A DNA stretch of 64,000 bases from an uncultured Alistipes sp. (GCA_947367255.1 CANBCZ010000004.1:52945-116944); one strand, 5' to 3'; shown: positions 27,434 through 36,264, numbered from the stretch's first letter. Translations and numbers: made by a program. Notes: generated by a model from the letters alone, not told the origin.

Positions 27434-27460
27434 ATGTACGCATTGTACATTGCAAAGTTA
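27434..27460 (-). promoter_or_regulatory. mqnA -7 element with overlapping dyad
   Basis: TAACTTTG on the minus strand (27453-27460), followed at the expected start point by ATGTAC-GCATT-GTACAT (27434-27450), a perfect 6 bp dyad that could be an operator. The -33 box is not clear. Confidence 0.45.
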
Positions 27461-27589
27461 ATACTTTTTTGCTCACAGAGTATGCCCCTCGGGCTATTTT
27501 TTCAAAAAAAGTGCAATTTTTTTTCGCGGGCAGAGATATTTGTGACCCGATTTTTCTCGATTTTCTGAATGGGGATGGGGTTTGCCCAC

Positions 27590-27621
27590 TTGACAAGGGG
27601 GCTTTTTGAGTTATATATTTG
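27590..27621 (+). promoter_or_regulatory. Candidate promoter of the phage-type gene block
   Basis: CTTG, 21 bases, TATATTTG, 136 bp upstream of the first gene. It is the only good plus-strand promoter in the 358 bp gap between mqnA and the block. Confidence 0.55.
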
Positions 27622-27636
27622 CACTGTCAGTCGACG

Positions 27637-27668
27637 GTTATTGACACTTTCTCGATAGTGTCGATAAC
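27637..27668 (+). promoter_or_regulatory. Hairpin or operator in the leader of the phage-type block
   Basis: GTTATTGACACT-TTCTCGAT-AGTGTCGATAAC: a 12 bp stem (one T.G pair), just downstream of the predicted transcription start. It could be an operator dyad for a repressor or a leader hairpin. No T run follows, so it is not a plain terminator. Confidence 0.6.
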
Positions 27669-27756
27669 TTTATTAACAATCGCAACATATTGTAAATCAC
27701 TGCAATATATAGATGTGTTGCGAGGAAATCAACAAAATTATAAACATACAACTACT

Positions 27757-28161
27757 ATGAACCGCAAAAAAATCATTTCGGCGGTGCAGGGGATTTGTGG
27801 CTCTATGGGCTACGAGTTTCGAGTCTCGGACTCGTCCGCACTATCTGCAAAGAGTATGGCGATGCCTGCAGCTGTACTCATTGAACCAAAATTCCACTCT
27901 ATCGAGGGTCGTAACCACGGCAGAATAACCTATCGGACAACCCTCTATCTCTTCGACAGCGGCTCCCGACTCTCGGCAGAGGAGAGGAGCAATCTGCTGG
28001 CACAGATGGAGAACGATATGTTGGATATATTTTCGCAACTATCTGAAAATAAGTCTGTTGCTGTGGTAGATAATCTGCAGATGGACCACTCGATGCACTC
28101 CGTACTCGGCAGGGGTGAGCTCGGGTTGAAGGCGACAGCCGAGGTAGAGATAATCTTTTAA
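27757..28161 (+). CDS. Phage-type structural protein, unknown (possibly head-tail or tail completion)
   Basis: 134 residues from MNRKKIISAVQGICGSMGYEF; the earlier track start precedes the promoter hairpin. The size, the mixed alpha/beta character and the placement at the head of a block of virion genes suggest a small neck, tail-terminator or connector protein, but I do not recognise the family. It contains RTTLYLFDSGSRLSAEERSNLLAQMENDMLDIF, a pattern seen in phage tail-terminator-like proteins; this is an inference. Stop is 13 bp from the next start. Confidence 0.55.
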   Translation: MNRKKIISAVQGICGSMGYEFRVSDSSALSAKSMAMPAAVLIEPKFHSIEGRNHGRITYRTTLYLFDSGSRLSAEERSNLLAQMENDMLDIFSQLSENKSVAVVDNLQMDHSMHSVLGRGELGLKATAEVEIIF

Positions 28162-28173
28162 TGGCGCAGAATT

Positions 28174-29148
28174 ATGGTACGAATTGTAAAACAACCGGAG
28201 AACTTTACCCCGATTGGCGAGGGGTTGATATTTGTTGTTCAGAGTGACGAGAGGTGCGACCTTGAGGTGACTATTATAAACACCCTGACAGGCGAGGAGG
28301 TGGGTCGAAAGCTTATCTATGACACTACCGAGGCGGTGGTAGACATCGCCCCATATATCGCCGGAATGAGTCCGCTTACAGTGCCAAAGCGACACTTTTC
28401 GGAGCTGCTTTCGGCACCCGCTGCCAGCTATATGATTGTGGTGCAGCGCGAGGGCGAGGTGGTGGAGTCTGAAGAGGTGTGGGTGAGCAACAACATTGTC
28501 AAAGAGGGCGTAGGTGTGGCATCCATTTTTGCGACAGAGGAGTGTCGTGAGATTGCCTATGGTGACGATGATGATCTGAAGATTAAGGCTCCGGAGGCGG
28601 GGTTGATCTCGGTAGAGGTGCTCTCCGATATTGGCGAGAGCTACAGCTATAGCATCAACTCTGAGAGCGGTCGAGCGATGTTTCACCTTGGAACGAGGAT
28701 GTTCGATGAGTCGGTAACGCGCATTGTAGTTGAGGTGTACTGCAATGAAGAGTTTCTGCAAAGTATTGATTACGAGATTGTTCCGCGAGGAGCGAACTCG
28801 ATGCGACTGATGTGGTTCTCGCCTATAGGAACGCTTGAGCACCATACATTTGCAGCGACCTTAAGTCGAACATTGGTATCAAAGCAGAGACAGAGATTTG
28901 TGGGCAGTAATGGCGAGGTGTGCAGCTCAATCTCCGCCGAGCAGACGACTATCGGCTCGAAGAGGTGTTCGGAGAGGCTCTTGGCAGCTCTGGCGACAAT
29001 TGTCACAGCCCCAAAGGTGTGGATAGAGCAGGCGGAGGAGTATGTTCCGGCAGCGGTACTTGACAGCGAGGCGGCAATATCGAGACTTGGCGAGGTGGGA
29101 CAACTGTCGGTGACATTAGAGCATAACAGAAAGGAGGTGACACTATGA
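28174..29148 (+). CDS. Phage-type structural protein, probable tail component
   Basis: 324 residues, no signal peptide, beta-rich, with fibronectin/Ig-like stretches (LEVTIINTLTGEEVGRKLIYDTTEAVVDIAPYIAG). The segment RLMWFSPIGTLEHHTFAATLS resembles a conserved patch in Bacteroidetes phage tail proteins. No catalytic motif is visible. It overlaps the next gene by 4 bp (ATGA), so translation is coupled. Function is inferred from context only. Confidence 0.5.
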   Translation: MVRIVKQPENFTPIGEGLIFVVQSDERCDLEVTIINTLTGEEVGRKLIYDTTEAVVDIAPYIAGMSPLTVPKRHFSELLSAPAASYMIVVQREGEVVESEEVWVSNNIVKEGVGVASIFATEECREIAYGDDDDLKIKAPEAGLISVEVLSDIGESYSYSINSESGRAMFHLGTRMFDESVTRIVVEVYCNEEFLQSIDYEIVPRGANSMRLMWFSPIGTLEHHTFAATLSRTLVSKQRQRFVGSNGEVCSSISAEQTTIGSKRCSERLLAALATIVTAPKVWIEQAEEYVPAAVLDSEAAISRLGEVGQLSVTLEHNRKEVTL

Positions 29149-31511
29149 GGCTCTATGTAGATGGCAAGAGTTGTCCGACGGGGGATATTGACAGGGTGCC
29201 GATTGGCTTCTCGCTTGAGGATATGCTCAATCCGCAGGCGGCGTGCAGCGGTCGCAAGATGGAGATGACAATCCCCTCGACAGCAGAGTCAAATGAGATT
29301 TTCGGTGTGGCGCGAGATATATATGCCGCCGAGAGGTTTAACGACTCGCACCATACGGCACGCCTTGAGTGTGATGGCGTTACACTCTTTGAGGGTACTA
29401 TCTATCTGCTCGATGCATCTGTCGGCAGTCGCAGTGGCGGCGACTACAAGGTGCGCATTGTCGAGGGTGGTAAGGATTGGGCGAAGGATGCAGCACGCAG
29501 GGAGCTGAGAAGCAGCGGCATCTGGTTCAATATGGCACTGACGCCTGAGAATATCTGCTCTACATGGGAGGGGGAGCAGTCGGTGCGCTTTCTGCCGGTG
29601 TTGCGCAATCGTTATACTGCCGAGTACTCCGGAGTCTCGCTCGGACCCAAGGAGCAGGTGCTGACGACAGACGACTACCACCCCTTCTTCTCGGTGCCGG
29701 CACTCTTTGAGCGAATATTTCGCGGATATGAGGTGGAGAGTAGTTTTCTGCAGAGCGATGAGTTTCGACAGCTCCTCTTTTCGGGGCAGTATGGCTCACC
29801 CGACACGGCAAAGCAGCAGAAACTACTCGACTTCAAGGCGCGTAGAGCAGCTCCCGTAACGGCTGTGGCAAATGAGTACGGAAAGGTCTATGCAACGGCA
29901 GCATTTGATGATGACGAGTCGTTGGGAAACATTGTCGATACGGCAGATCCGACAGCTGTAGACAGCGACGGCAAGCTGATGCAGGATACATTTACGACGG
30001 GTAATGTCTTCGGAGTGGATGAGGAGGGTTATATCCGCTTTGAGAGTGCGATAGCGGCAAATGTCGGATTTCTGCTGCACCTTGAGTATCAGACCGACTA
30101 CTGCATCGAGAGCAGAACGCGTCTTCGAGGTTTCGATACAGTCGTCTCCGAGCCGATAGTGGAGGCGCACTTCCCGCTAAGCAATGGTTTTAAGGATAAG
30201 CAGAACGAGCTTGTGGCGGGGCTGACCTACAACCTCTGCATATTCGACTATGTGCCGAGCAGCCTCTATATGTTCAAGATCTTTGATCGCGAGACGGGAG
30301 AGGAGTTAGAGAGTCGGGTTATCGACGGCAGGTTTACGCAGATAACGATGCCTGAGGAGTGCAGCCCCGTATGTACGCTTGAGCCGATGCTGGGCGAGTC
30401 GTTGGAGCACAGTGCAGATTGGGCGCTCTACCCCGGACATGTGCAGGAGCGAGGGGTGACGGAGGTGGTGGTAGATATCCGCATACCGCCGCAGGAGTTT
30501 CTGGCGGGCGATAAGATGAGGTTTAATCGCATCAGGTTTCAGGGTGCCGAGCCGGGGATGGCGATTACCCTCTCGACGGAGTGTTCGCTCAGACCATACT
30601 TTACAAATGTGCCCGGTTTCGGCTCGGTGATGGGGCTGACCGATATTGCCCACAACAAGATGTGGCTCATAGAGTTGGTGGAGGCTGTATGTCAGATGTT
30701 CAACCTTGTAATCTACACAGACGAGCGTGCGAAAAGGGTCATTATAGAGCCCGAGGAGGCGTTCTACAGCGACAGAGTGTGGGAGTGGAGCCACAAGATT
30801 GACTACAGCGAACCGCTGCGCATCTCCGACCTTGGTGTGGATGCTCCGCAGTGGGTGGAGCACAGGTACAAGGAGGGCGACTATGCCTCGGCGCAGTACA
30901 ATGAGCAGTACGGAACAGATATTGGCTGTTGGAGGTCGGGAAATCAGGTATATGGTGCGTTGGATACGACCAAAGTGGTTGAGAGTCCGCTGTTTACGAC
31001 GGGTGTAAACAAGTGTGGTGTCTACGCCTTTGCTCCGTCGGCATCGTTGCTGCAGGTGGGCGACAGCGCTGCTGAGGGCGCGATAGATATGCCATTTACA
31101 ACCCATATTGTGCGATATCTCGGGCTTCGACCACTGCCGGAGGGTGAGGTGTGGGGTCCTTTGGGAGAGGCGAGGTATCCTTTGGCGGCATTCTTCTTCG
31201 AGGGTGACGGGCAGACGGAGGGGTTTTCGCTCTGCTTTGAGCCGAGGGATGGTATTGCAGGGTTGAGCCGTTACTTCGAGCAGCACGCCGAGCGAGTGAC
31301 TCGCCGTCAGCGACTTACGGCAACGCTTCGACTCTCGCCGGCAGAGATAGAGTCGTTGCTCTCTGCGGAGAGCGAAGGGGCGACAATTCGCGACACATTC
31401 CGACTGAAACTCTTCAACGAGACCTCGCTCTATCGTCTTGAGAGCATCAGAGGATACAACCCTGCAACTCAAAGTGCAGAGTGTACATTTATCAGACTAA
31501 TGAAGGACTAA
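29145..31511 (+). CDS. Large phage-type tail or baseplate protein
   Basis: 788 residues, the longest gene of the block. The start follows an exceptionally good ribosome binding site (AAAGGAGGTGA, 5 bp before ATG), rare in this genome. It opens MRLYVDGKSCPTGDIDRVPIGFSLEDMLNPQAACSGRKMEMTIPST and has a middle part LIELVEAVCQMFNLVIYTDERAKRVIIEPEEAFY, typical of tail-tip/hub-like proteins of Bacteroidetes siphophages as far as I can judge. No tape-measure gene lies upstream. It may be a receptor- or envelope-contacting hub. Confidence 0.5.
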   Translation: MRLYVDGKSCPTGDIDRVPIGFSLEDMLNPQAACSGRKMEMTIPSTAESNEIFGVARDIYAAERFNDSHHTARLECDGVTLFEGTIYLLDASVGSRSGGDYKVRIVEGGKDWAKDAARRELRSSGIWFNMALTPENICSTWEGEQSVRFLPVLRNRYTAEYSGVSLGPKEQVLTTDDYHPFFSVPALFERIFRGYEVESSFLQSDEFRQLLFSGQYGSPDTAKQQKLLDFKARRAAPVTAVANEYGKVYATAAFDDDESLGNIVDTADPTAVDSDGKLMQDTFTTGNVFGVDEEGYIRFESAIAANVGFLLHLEYQTDYCIESRTRLRGFDTVVSEPIVEAHFPLSNGFKDKQNELVAGLTYNLCIFDYVPSSLYMFKIFDRETGEELESRVIDGRFTQITMPEECSPVCTLEPMLGESLEHSADWALYPGHVQERGVTEVVVDIRIPPQEFLAGDKMRFNRIRFQGAEPGMAITLSTECSLRPYFTNVPGFGSVMGLTDIAHNKMWLIELVEAVCQMFNLVIYTDERAKRVIIEPEEAFYSDRVWEWSHKIDYSEPLRISDLGVDAPQWVEHRYKEGDYASAQYNEQYGTDIGCWRSGNQVYGALDTTKVVESPLFTTGVNKCGVYAFAPSASLLQVGDSAAEGAIDMPFTTHIVRYLGLRPLPEGEVWGPLGEARYPLAAFFFEGDGQTEGFSLCFEPRDGIAGLSRYFEQHAERVTRRQRLTATLRLSPAEIESLLSAESEGATIRDTFRLKLFNETSLYRLESIRGYNPATQSAECTFIRLMKD

Positions 31512-31513
31512 CA

Positions 31514-32338
31514 ATGAATCAGAGAATTAAAATTTCAGCAAACACAACCGTCGCAACGATAGATATCGAGGGCGAAATCGGCTCTGAGCAGTCGGGCGCG
31601 GTGACGACCTACGGCGCACTGAAGGAGAAGCTGCAGCAGATTGAGGAGCTTGAGGCTCCCGTAGTGGTGGTAAATATCCGCTCGGTGGGTGGAGATGTTG
31701 CCGATGCGTTGCTTATCTACGAGGCACTGAGCACTCTGGATGCGCACATCACGACCCGTTGCTACGGCTACACCGCCTCGGCAGCGACGGTTATTGCTCA
31801 GGCGGCAAATGAGGGGTGTCGAGAGATTGCCGACACGGCACTCTACCTTATCCACAACTCTTCGTGCGTAGCAGAGGGTAATGCGGCGGAACTTCAGCAG
31901 CACGCAGAGTTGTTGCAGAAGACTGACGAGAGAATAGCGGCAATATATGCTGCCCACTCGGGTAAGAGTGTCGAGCACTTTCTCTCGCTAATGGCAGAGA
32001 ATGGCGGTAATGGAGTGTGGCTCTCACCCGAGCAGGCGTTGGAGGCGGGGCTGGTAGATAGTATCATCAAGCCCGAGAAGGGTGTAACGACGACCCTTAT
32101 GAGCAGAATAGCCGAGTGGCTCGGCATAAAACCGAAGAGCGTGCCGACAATGCCGACAGACAAGGTGAATATTCGGTCACAGCAGCCTACAGCCTGTTCG
32201 CAGCTCTCCCTGTCGGAGGGTCAGAGTGCTGTGAGCAGGTCGCAGGTAAAGGCTGTGGAGGACCCCGGACTGCAGGGGGATGCACTGAGTGCAAATGCAG
32301 AGGCGTACAACCGTGACGCCATTCTTTTCAGAAACTAA
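31514..32338 (+). CDS. ClpP-like head maturation protease
   Basis: 274 residues from MNQRIKISANTTVATIDIEGEIG; the track start lies in the previous gene. The ClpP/crotonase fold is clear: VVVNIRSVGGDVADALLIYEAL (oxyanion Gly-Gly), CYGYTASAATVIAQAAN with Ser89, and ALYLIHNSSCVAEG with His114. Such S14-type proteases cleave scaffold and capsid proteins during HK97-like procapsid maturation. A C-terminal polar, low-complexity tail (after about residue 195) could serve as a scaffold. It stands directly upstream of the capsid gene, as in HK97-type modules. Confidence 0.85.
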   Translation: MNQRIKISANTTVATIDIEGEIGSEQSGAVTTYGALKEKLQQIEELEAPVVVVNIRSVGGDVADALLIYEALSTLDAHITTRCYGYTASAATVIAQAANEGCREIADTALYLIHNSSCVAEGNAAELQQHAELLQKTDERIAAIYAAHSGKSVEHFLSLMAENGGNGVWLSPEQALEAGLVDSIIKPEKGVTTTLMSRIAEWLGIKPKSVPTMPTDKVNIRSQQPTACSQLSLSEGQSAVSRSQVKAVEDPGLQGDALSANAEAYNRDAILFRN

Positions 32339-32371
32339 CAAAACAAACAACAACTTAAAAAACTTAAAACT

Positions 32372-33334
32372 ATGACTATTGAAAATACAAAGACCTACCG
32401 TGGTGAGGAGGTTGAGAAGATCTTTTTCCGTCCATCTTTTTGTGGTACAGATGTAAATCAGCTCGGCGTGCGAGTGCTATACAATATGCCAATGCCGACA
32501 ACAGTGCAGGTGTGGAGCCGTCCGAAGAATGTCCTGCAGGAGTTTGAGAGCGGCTGGAGTGGCGGCACAAACGGCGAGAAGATGCAGAAGACAATCGATA
32601 TGCGCAGGGTAAAGGCGGAGTCGAAGTTTTCGTCTGAGGACTATGCATCGCTCGTATATGAGAAGATTGTCGGCAACACTGCCGTAAATCAGGGCGATCT
32701 GACAGGTACAGCGTTGGAGCAGGCTGAGACCGAGCTCTTCCGACTTGCCATTGCCGAGAGTGTGCGTTCGACACTCTGGATTGGCGATACAAAGGGCGAA
32801 ATCTCGGACAATACGACATTTGACGGTCTCTTCCGTCACATTGCCGATATGCGCGACGATATTACTGCGGTGGTAATATCAACCTCCGATACAAACCAGC
32901 CGAAGGCGATAGATATGCTCAAGGGGTGTTGGGATCAGGCGACACCGGAGCTCAAGGCTCTGCGCTCGGAGGGTCAGCTGGCATACTTCGTAAGTTCGGA
33001 TGTGTGCAACGGATATATTGAGCAGCTCGACGATTGGGGCACCGATGCGGCGTATATCGATATGGTAAACGGTCGTCAGCAGCTCTTCTATCGCGGTATT
33101 CCGGTGATTGAGGTGCCTCTGAGCGGCTACAATACGAGCAGCTTCACAAACTTCTGTATGCTTACCGACCGCCGCAACCTTGTGCTTGCCCTCAATACTG
33201 CCGATATGCCGGAGAATGAGGTGCGTATGTGGTACAATCCGGACGAGATGGAGAACCGTCAGCGTGCAGTATTCCTTGCGGGTGCGCAGGTGCTCGATCC
33301 TCTGCTTGTATCTATCTACTACACAAACTATTAG
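32372..33334 (+). CDS. Major capsid protein, HK97-fold type
   Basis: 320 residues. The order protease then a roughly 300 aa acidic protein with GDLTGTALEQAETELFRLAIAESVRSTLWIGDTKG, an alternation of helices and strands, and a C-terminal GIPVIEVPLSGYNTSSFTNFCMLTDRRNLVLAL...VFLAGAQVLDPLLVSIYYTNY (nucleotide- or peptide-contacting strand region) fits Bacteroidetes HK97-type capsid proteins. It is preceded by an AT-rich, AAC-rich leader typical of strongly translated genes here. Whether the N-terminus is cleaved cannot be told. Confidence 0.72.
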   Translation: MTIENTKTYRGEEVEKIFFRPSFCGTDVNQLGVRVLYNMPMPTTVQVWSRPKNVLQEFESGWSGGTNGEKMQKTIDMRRVKAESKFSSEDYASLVYEKIVGNTAVNQGDLTGTALEQAETELFRLAIAESVRSTLWIGDTKGEISDNTTFDGLFRHIADMRDDITAVVISTSDTNQPKAIDMLKGCWDQATPELKALRSEGQLAYFVSSDVCNGYIEQLDDWGTDAAYIDMVNGRQQLFYRGIPVIEVPLSGYNTSSFTNFCMLTDRRNLVLALNTADMPENEVRMWYNPDEMENRQRAVFLAGAQVLDPLLVSIYYTNY

Positions 33335-33337
33335 CGT

Positions 33338-33754
33338 ATGGATTACAAACCTGTTGGTGGCGTAAGGAGAGTATCTCTCCGCGCCGCCGATACGGTTGGT
33401 CGCGCAATGGAGAGTGTCGAGGTAGAGCTGATAGATGACGGCTCGACATACAGAGAGGTGCTGAGCGTAGAGAGGGGAAGTGGCGTGGTAAGGCATACGC
33501 TTACCCTCAAGGCGCTCTACAGCAATGCCGAGGCGTGGCTGCAAAGCGAGTTTATCGATATGGCGACACGAACGGGTGTTGTGGCAGAGGTGATGCTCAA
33601 CGACTCGCGACAGGTGACTGTCGGGTTTTCGGAGGCTTTAGGGGTGGAGCAGCCGCTGCGCATAAGGTCGCTCGAGGTGGACTCGGCGCACTCGCCATCG
33701 GAGGTGCCAACCGTAACGCTTGTATTGTGTTGTGAAGGTGTGAATTTAATATAG
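33338..33754 (+). CDS. Phage-type structural protein, unknown
   Basis: 138 residues, beta-rich (VGRAMESVEVELIDDGSTYREVLSVERGSGVVRHTLTLKALYSNAEAWLQSEFIDMATRTGVVAEVMLNDSRQVTVGFSEALGVEQPLRIRSLEVDSA). The start is 4 bp after the capsid stop. Its position between capsid and portal, together with the beta-sandwich look, suggests a decoration, neck or tail protein; no homolog is recognised with certainty. Confidence 0.5.
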   Translation: MDYKPVGGVRRVSLRAADTVGRAMESVEVELIDDGSTYREVLSVERGSGVVRHTLTLKALYSNAEAWLQSEFIDMATRTGVVAEVMLNDSRQVTVGFSEALGVEQPLRIRSLEVDSAHSPSEVPTVTLVLCCEGVNLI

Positions 33755-33764
33755 AGTCTTGAAT

Positions 33765-34979
33765 ATGAGTAAGATAGTAAAAATATGCGGAGCGACATCC
33801 TCGACTCCTGACCCATATATCATCACCTCAAAGAGGGTGGAGAGTAACGAGTTTTGGCGTTGGGGAAGTGACAATCGTCTGCCGAAGTTGCTCTCGACAA
33901 TATCGCGTTGTTCGACAACGCATCGCCGAATAATCAACGACAAGGCGGACTACATAACCGGCAAGGGATTTACATTTGACCAGCAGATCCCGCTTCTTGA
34001 GGCATTTGTAGGACAGGTAAATGGCAGCGGCGAGAGTCTGCGCCAGCTGATAAATAAGGTGGCATTTGATAAGTCGCTCTTCGGAAATGCATTTATCGAG
34101 GTGGTGACGGATGCCGACCATACATTTCTCTCGCTCTACCATCAGGATGCGGTACGATGTCGTGTGGCGAAAGATTCGGAGCACATACTGCTGCACCACG
34201 ATTGGGACAACTACTCGCCAAAGGATGCAATTTGTCTGCCGAGATATCCACTCTTTGAGCAGCAGAGTGATGGTACGCTGCGCTCGATAATTCACTACAA
34301 GGATTATGAGCCGGGATTTGACCACTACGGCGTGCCACCATATATTGCCGGACTTGGCGTGAGTGCAATAGCCTATAAGACAGATCGTTGGAACATCTCA
34401 CGACTTGACAACTCCTTCCAGCCGTCGGGTGTGATGATACTCGACGATGCTGTGGACAACGAGAGCGATGCCGAGCGAATGGTGCGCAGTGCCGAGGAGC
34501 GATTTGCCGGCAGACCGGGTCAGGTGATGTTTATCGTAAAGGATGGCAGTGATAATGATAACTCTCGATTTGTGCCTATATCGACGGCGAGTGACGGCGA
34601 TTGGGAGTCGCTCCATACGCAGGCGACAAACGATATTGTCGTGGCGCACTCGTGGTTTCGTTCGCTCAGCGGACTGGACTACTCGACGGGTTTCAACTCC
34701 GAGCGAATACTGCACGAGTACGAGATTGCCCTCAATACGGTAATTCTGACCGAGCAGGAGGAGTTGCTTGAGCCGCTCAGAGAGTTGCTGACGAATATCC
34801 TGCAGGTGGATGCCTCGTCGTTGGAGTTTGTAAATCGTCCGCCGACGCGCTCGAAGCCTATATATATGAAGGTGTGGGAGGCTCGCAAGGCGGATGGTCT
34901 CGACTACGACCCTGAGGATAAGGAGCAGCAGTACTATCTCTCCGAGATAACGAAGTATAACGTAACAAAGATTGGATGA
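33765..34979 (+). CDS. Phage portal protein
   Basis: 404 residues from ATG 33765 (the track start is a TTG 6 bp upstream). Portal features: DNRLPKLLSTISRCSTTHRRIINDKADYITGKGF near the N-terminus, FDKSLFGNAFIEVV, YRVPPY-like YGVPPYIAGLGVSAIAYKTDRWNISRLDNSFQPSGVMIL and EYEIALNTVILTEQEELLEPLRELL helices. Portals form the 12-subunit ring for DNA entry and exit at one capsid vertex. It ends ATGATGA, overlapping the next gene. No large terminase, the usual partner, is seen next to it. Confidence 0.8.
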   Translation: MSKIVKICGATSSTPDPYIITSKRVESNEFWRWGSDNRLPKLLSTISRCSTTHRRIINDKADYITGKGFTFDQQIPLLEAFVGQVNGSGESLRQLINKVAFDKSLFGNAFIEVVTDADHTFLSLYHQDAVRCRVAKDSEHILLHHDWDNYSPKDAICLPRYPLFEQQSDGTLRSIIHYKDYEPGFDHYGVPPYIAGLGVSAIAYKTDRWNISRLDNSFQPSGVMILDDAVDNESDAERMVRSAEERFAGRPGQVMFIVKDGSDNDNSRFVPISTASDGDWESLHTQATNDIVVAHSWFRSLSGLDYSTGFNSERILHEYEIALNTVILTEQEELLEPLRELLTNILQVDASSLEFVNRPPTRSKPIYMKVWEARKADGLDYDPEDKEQQYYLSEITKYNVTKIG

Positions 34980-35452
34980 TGAAGACAATTATAGATGTGG
35001 AATCGGTGCTCACCCTTGCCTTCGCAGAGGCGGAGCACCTGAGTCGCGAAGTGGTTGGTAGTACCGATATTCTTGTGGCGACGGAGCGTTATATCACCCC
35101 GATTTTGGGGCAGAAGATGGTCGATGCCCTCACAGAGGGCAAGTATTGCGATTTTGCTGAGAAGTATGTAGCCCCGGCACTCGCCTTTGCTGTAAGGTCG
35201 GTTATCCAGCCGGCGATAAATCTCAGGCTCGGAGATAGCGGGCTTGTTGCTCCACGAGGTGAGGCGATGGAGCAGCCGAATGGAGAGGCGGTGAAGGGGT
35301 TGAATCGTTCGCTAAAGATAAGAACGCGACAACTGCTCAAGCGACTCTCGGAGGCTGTAGAGCAGAATAAGGGTCAGTTTGTTGAGTATGAGTCGAAGTG
35401 TAACATTTTTAACCGTTGTTCGATAGATGGAGGAGTTGTTCAGATTTTTTAA
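34976..35452 (+). CDS. Head-tail connector-type protein
   Basis: 158 residues, mostly helical (SVLTLAFAEAEHLSREVVGSTDILVATERYITPILGQKMVDALTEGKYCDFAEKYVAPALAFAVRSVIQPAINLRL). Small helical proteins just after the portal are normally connector/adaptor proteins (gp6-like). This is an inference from size, fold and place. It overlaps the portal stop by 4 bp and the holin start by 26 bp. Confidence 0.6.
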   Translation: MMKTIIDVESVLTLAFAEAEHLSREVVGSTDILVATERYITPILGQKMVDALTEGKYCDFAEKYVAPALAFAVRSVIQPAINLRLGDSGLVAPRGEAMEQPNGEAVKGLNRSLKIRTRQLLKRLSEAVEQNKGQFVEYESKCNIFNRCSIDGGVVQIF

Positions 35453-35855
35453 GATGCTGCTCATCTCGTTGTTGTCGCTCTTTGCGCCTGTTAAACCATT
35501 GATATACTGCGCATTGGTATTTGTGCTGATAGACTTTGTTACCGGCGTGGCGGCATCAAGAGCTGTAGCAAAGCGCGAGGGTAGGAGTTGGTATTTCGAG
35601 AGTCGCGAGGCGTGGAGAACCCTCTACAAGGGTGGATTTGTCGTGATGGCGATAGGGATGATGTGGATCCTTGAGAGTTGCGTGCTCGACTTTATGACTC
35701 TCAACCTGACAAAGCTCTTTACGGGGTTTGTATGCTCGGTGGAGCTGTGGTCATTTCTTGAGAATGCCGCGCAGCTCTCGGATACTCCACTCTTTGAGTG
35801 GATGAGAAGATATTTGCATCGTAGAATTGAAAACCAGATAGACAATGTCAAGTAG
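35427..35855 (+). CDS. Phage holin family protein
   Basis: 142 residues with three or four predicted membrane helices (PLIYCALVFVLIDFVTGVAASRAVAKREG, TLYKGGFVVMAIGMMWILESCVLDFMTLNLTKLFTGFVCSVELWSFLEN), the layout of Bacteroidetes phage holins. Holins open the inner membrane at lysis so that the lysin can reach the cell wall. It sits directly before the lysin, with an 11 bp overlap. Confidence 0.82.
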   Translation: MEELFRFFKMLLISLLSLFAPVKPLIYCALVFVLIDFVTGVAASRAVAKREGRSWYFESREAWRTLYKGGFVVMAIGMMWILESCVLDFMTLNLTKLFTGFVCSVELWSFLENAAQLSDTPLFEWMRRYLHRRIENQIDNVK

Positions 35856-36264
35856 AGGTTTGAGAAACAGAAATCCGGGAAATATTCGCCGCTCGAAGGT
35901 GCACTACAAGGGCGAGAAGGAGTTTTCGACAGATAGTGCATTTAAGCAGTTTGAGACCCTGGAGGCGGGCTATCGTGCGATGTTCGTATTACTCCATACT
36001 TATCGCGTAAGAGGTTATGGCTCAACCATTTCGCAGATGATTGCTCGTTATGCTCCGCCGTCGGAGAACAACACCGAGGCGTATATTGCCAGAGTTGAGA
36101 GGATGTCGAAAATTGATCGTCATACGCCTCTCGACACCCTTTCGGAGGAGCAGATGGTGCCCGTTGTATGTGCAATGTCGGCAGTTGAGAATGGAGTTGT
36201 TGCCGAGAGGGCAGCAGTAGAGCGCGGCTGGCAGATGTTTGTTGCCGACTTTGCAAAAAAATGA
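35845..36264 (+). CDS. Probable phage endolysin ('structural protein P5'-type, lysozyme-like)
   Basis: 139 residues opening RGLRNRNPGNIRRSKVHYKGEKEF, followed by FKQFETLEAGYRAMFVLLHTYRVRGYGSTISQMIARYAPPSENNTEAYIARVERMSKI. This RGLRNxNPGNIR ... TI..ii.rwAPp.ENNT.aYi pattern belongs to a phage protein group often labelled 'structural protein P5' and related to lytic transglycosylase-like lysins. Next to a holin, a cell-wall hydrolase is the best reading. It is the last gene of the block; the following gene starts 12 bp later. Confidence 0.75.
   Translation: MSSRGLRNRNPGNIRRSKVHYKGEKEFSTDSAFKQFETLEAGYRAMFVLLHTYRVRGYGSTISQMIARYAPPSENNTEAYIARVERMSKIDRHTPLDTLSEEQMVPVVCAMSAVENGVVAERAAVERGWQMFVADFAKK

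Noticed and set aside
28039-28845. 268-aa minus-strand ORF
   Set aside because: Overlaps two plus-strand genes of the compact block and has no recognisable domain.
30306-31472. 388-aa minus-strand ORF in the phage-type block
   Set aside because: Antisense to the 788-aa tail-like gene; composition typical of a shadow frame and no start signal.
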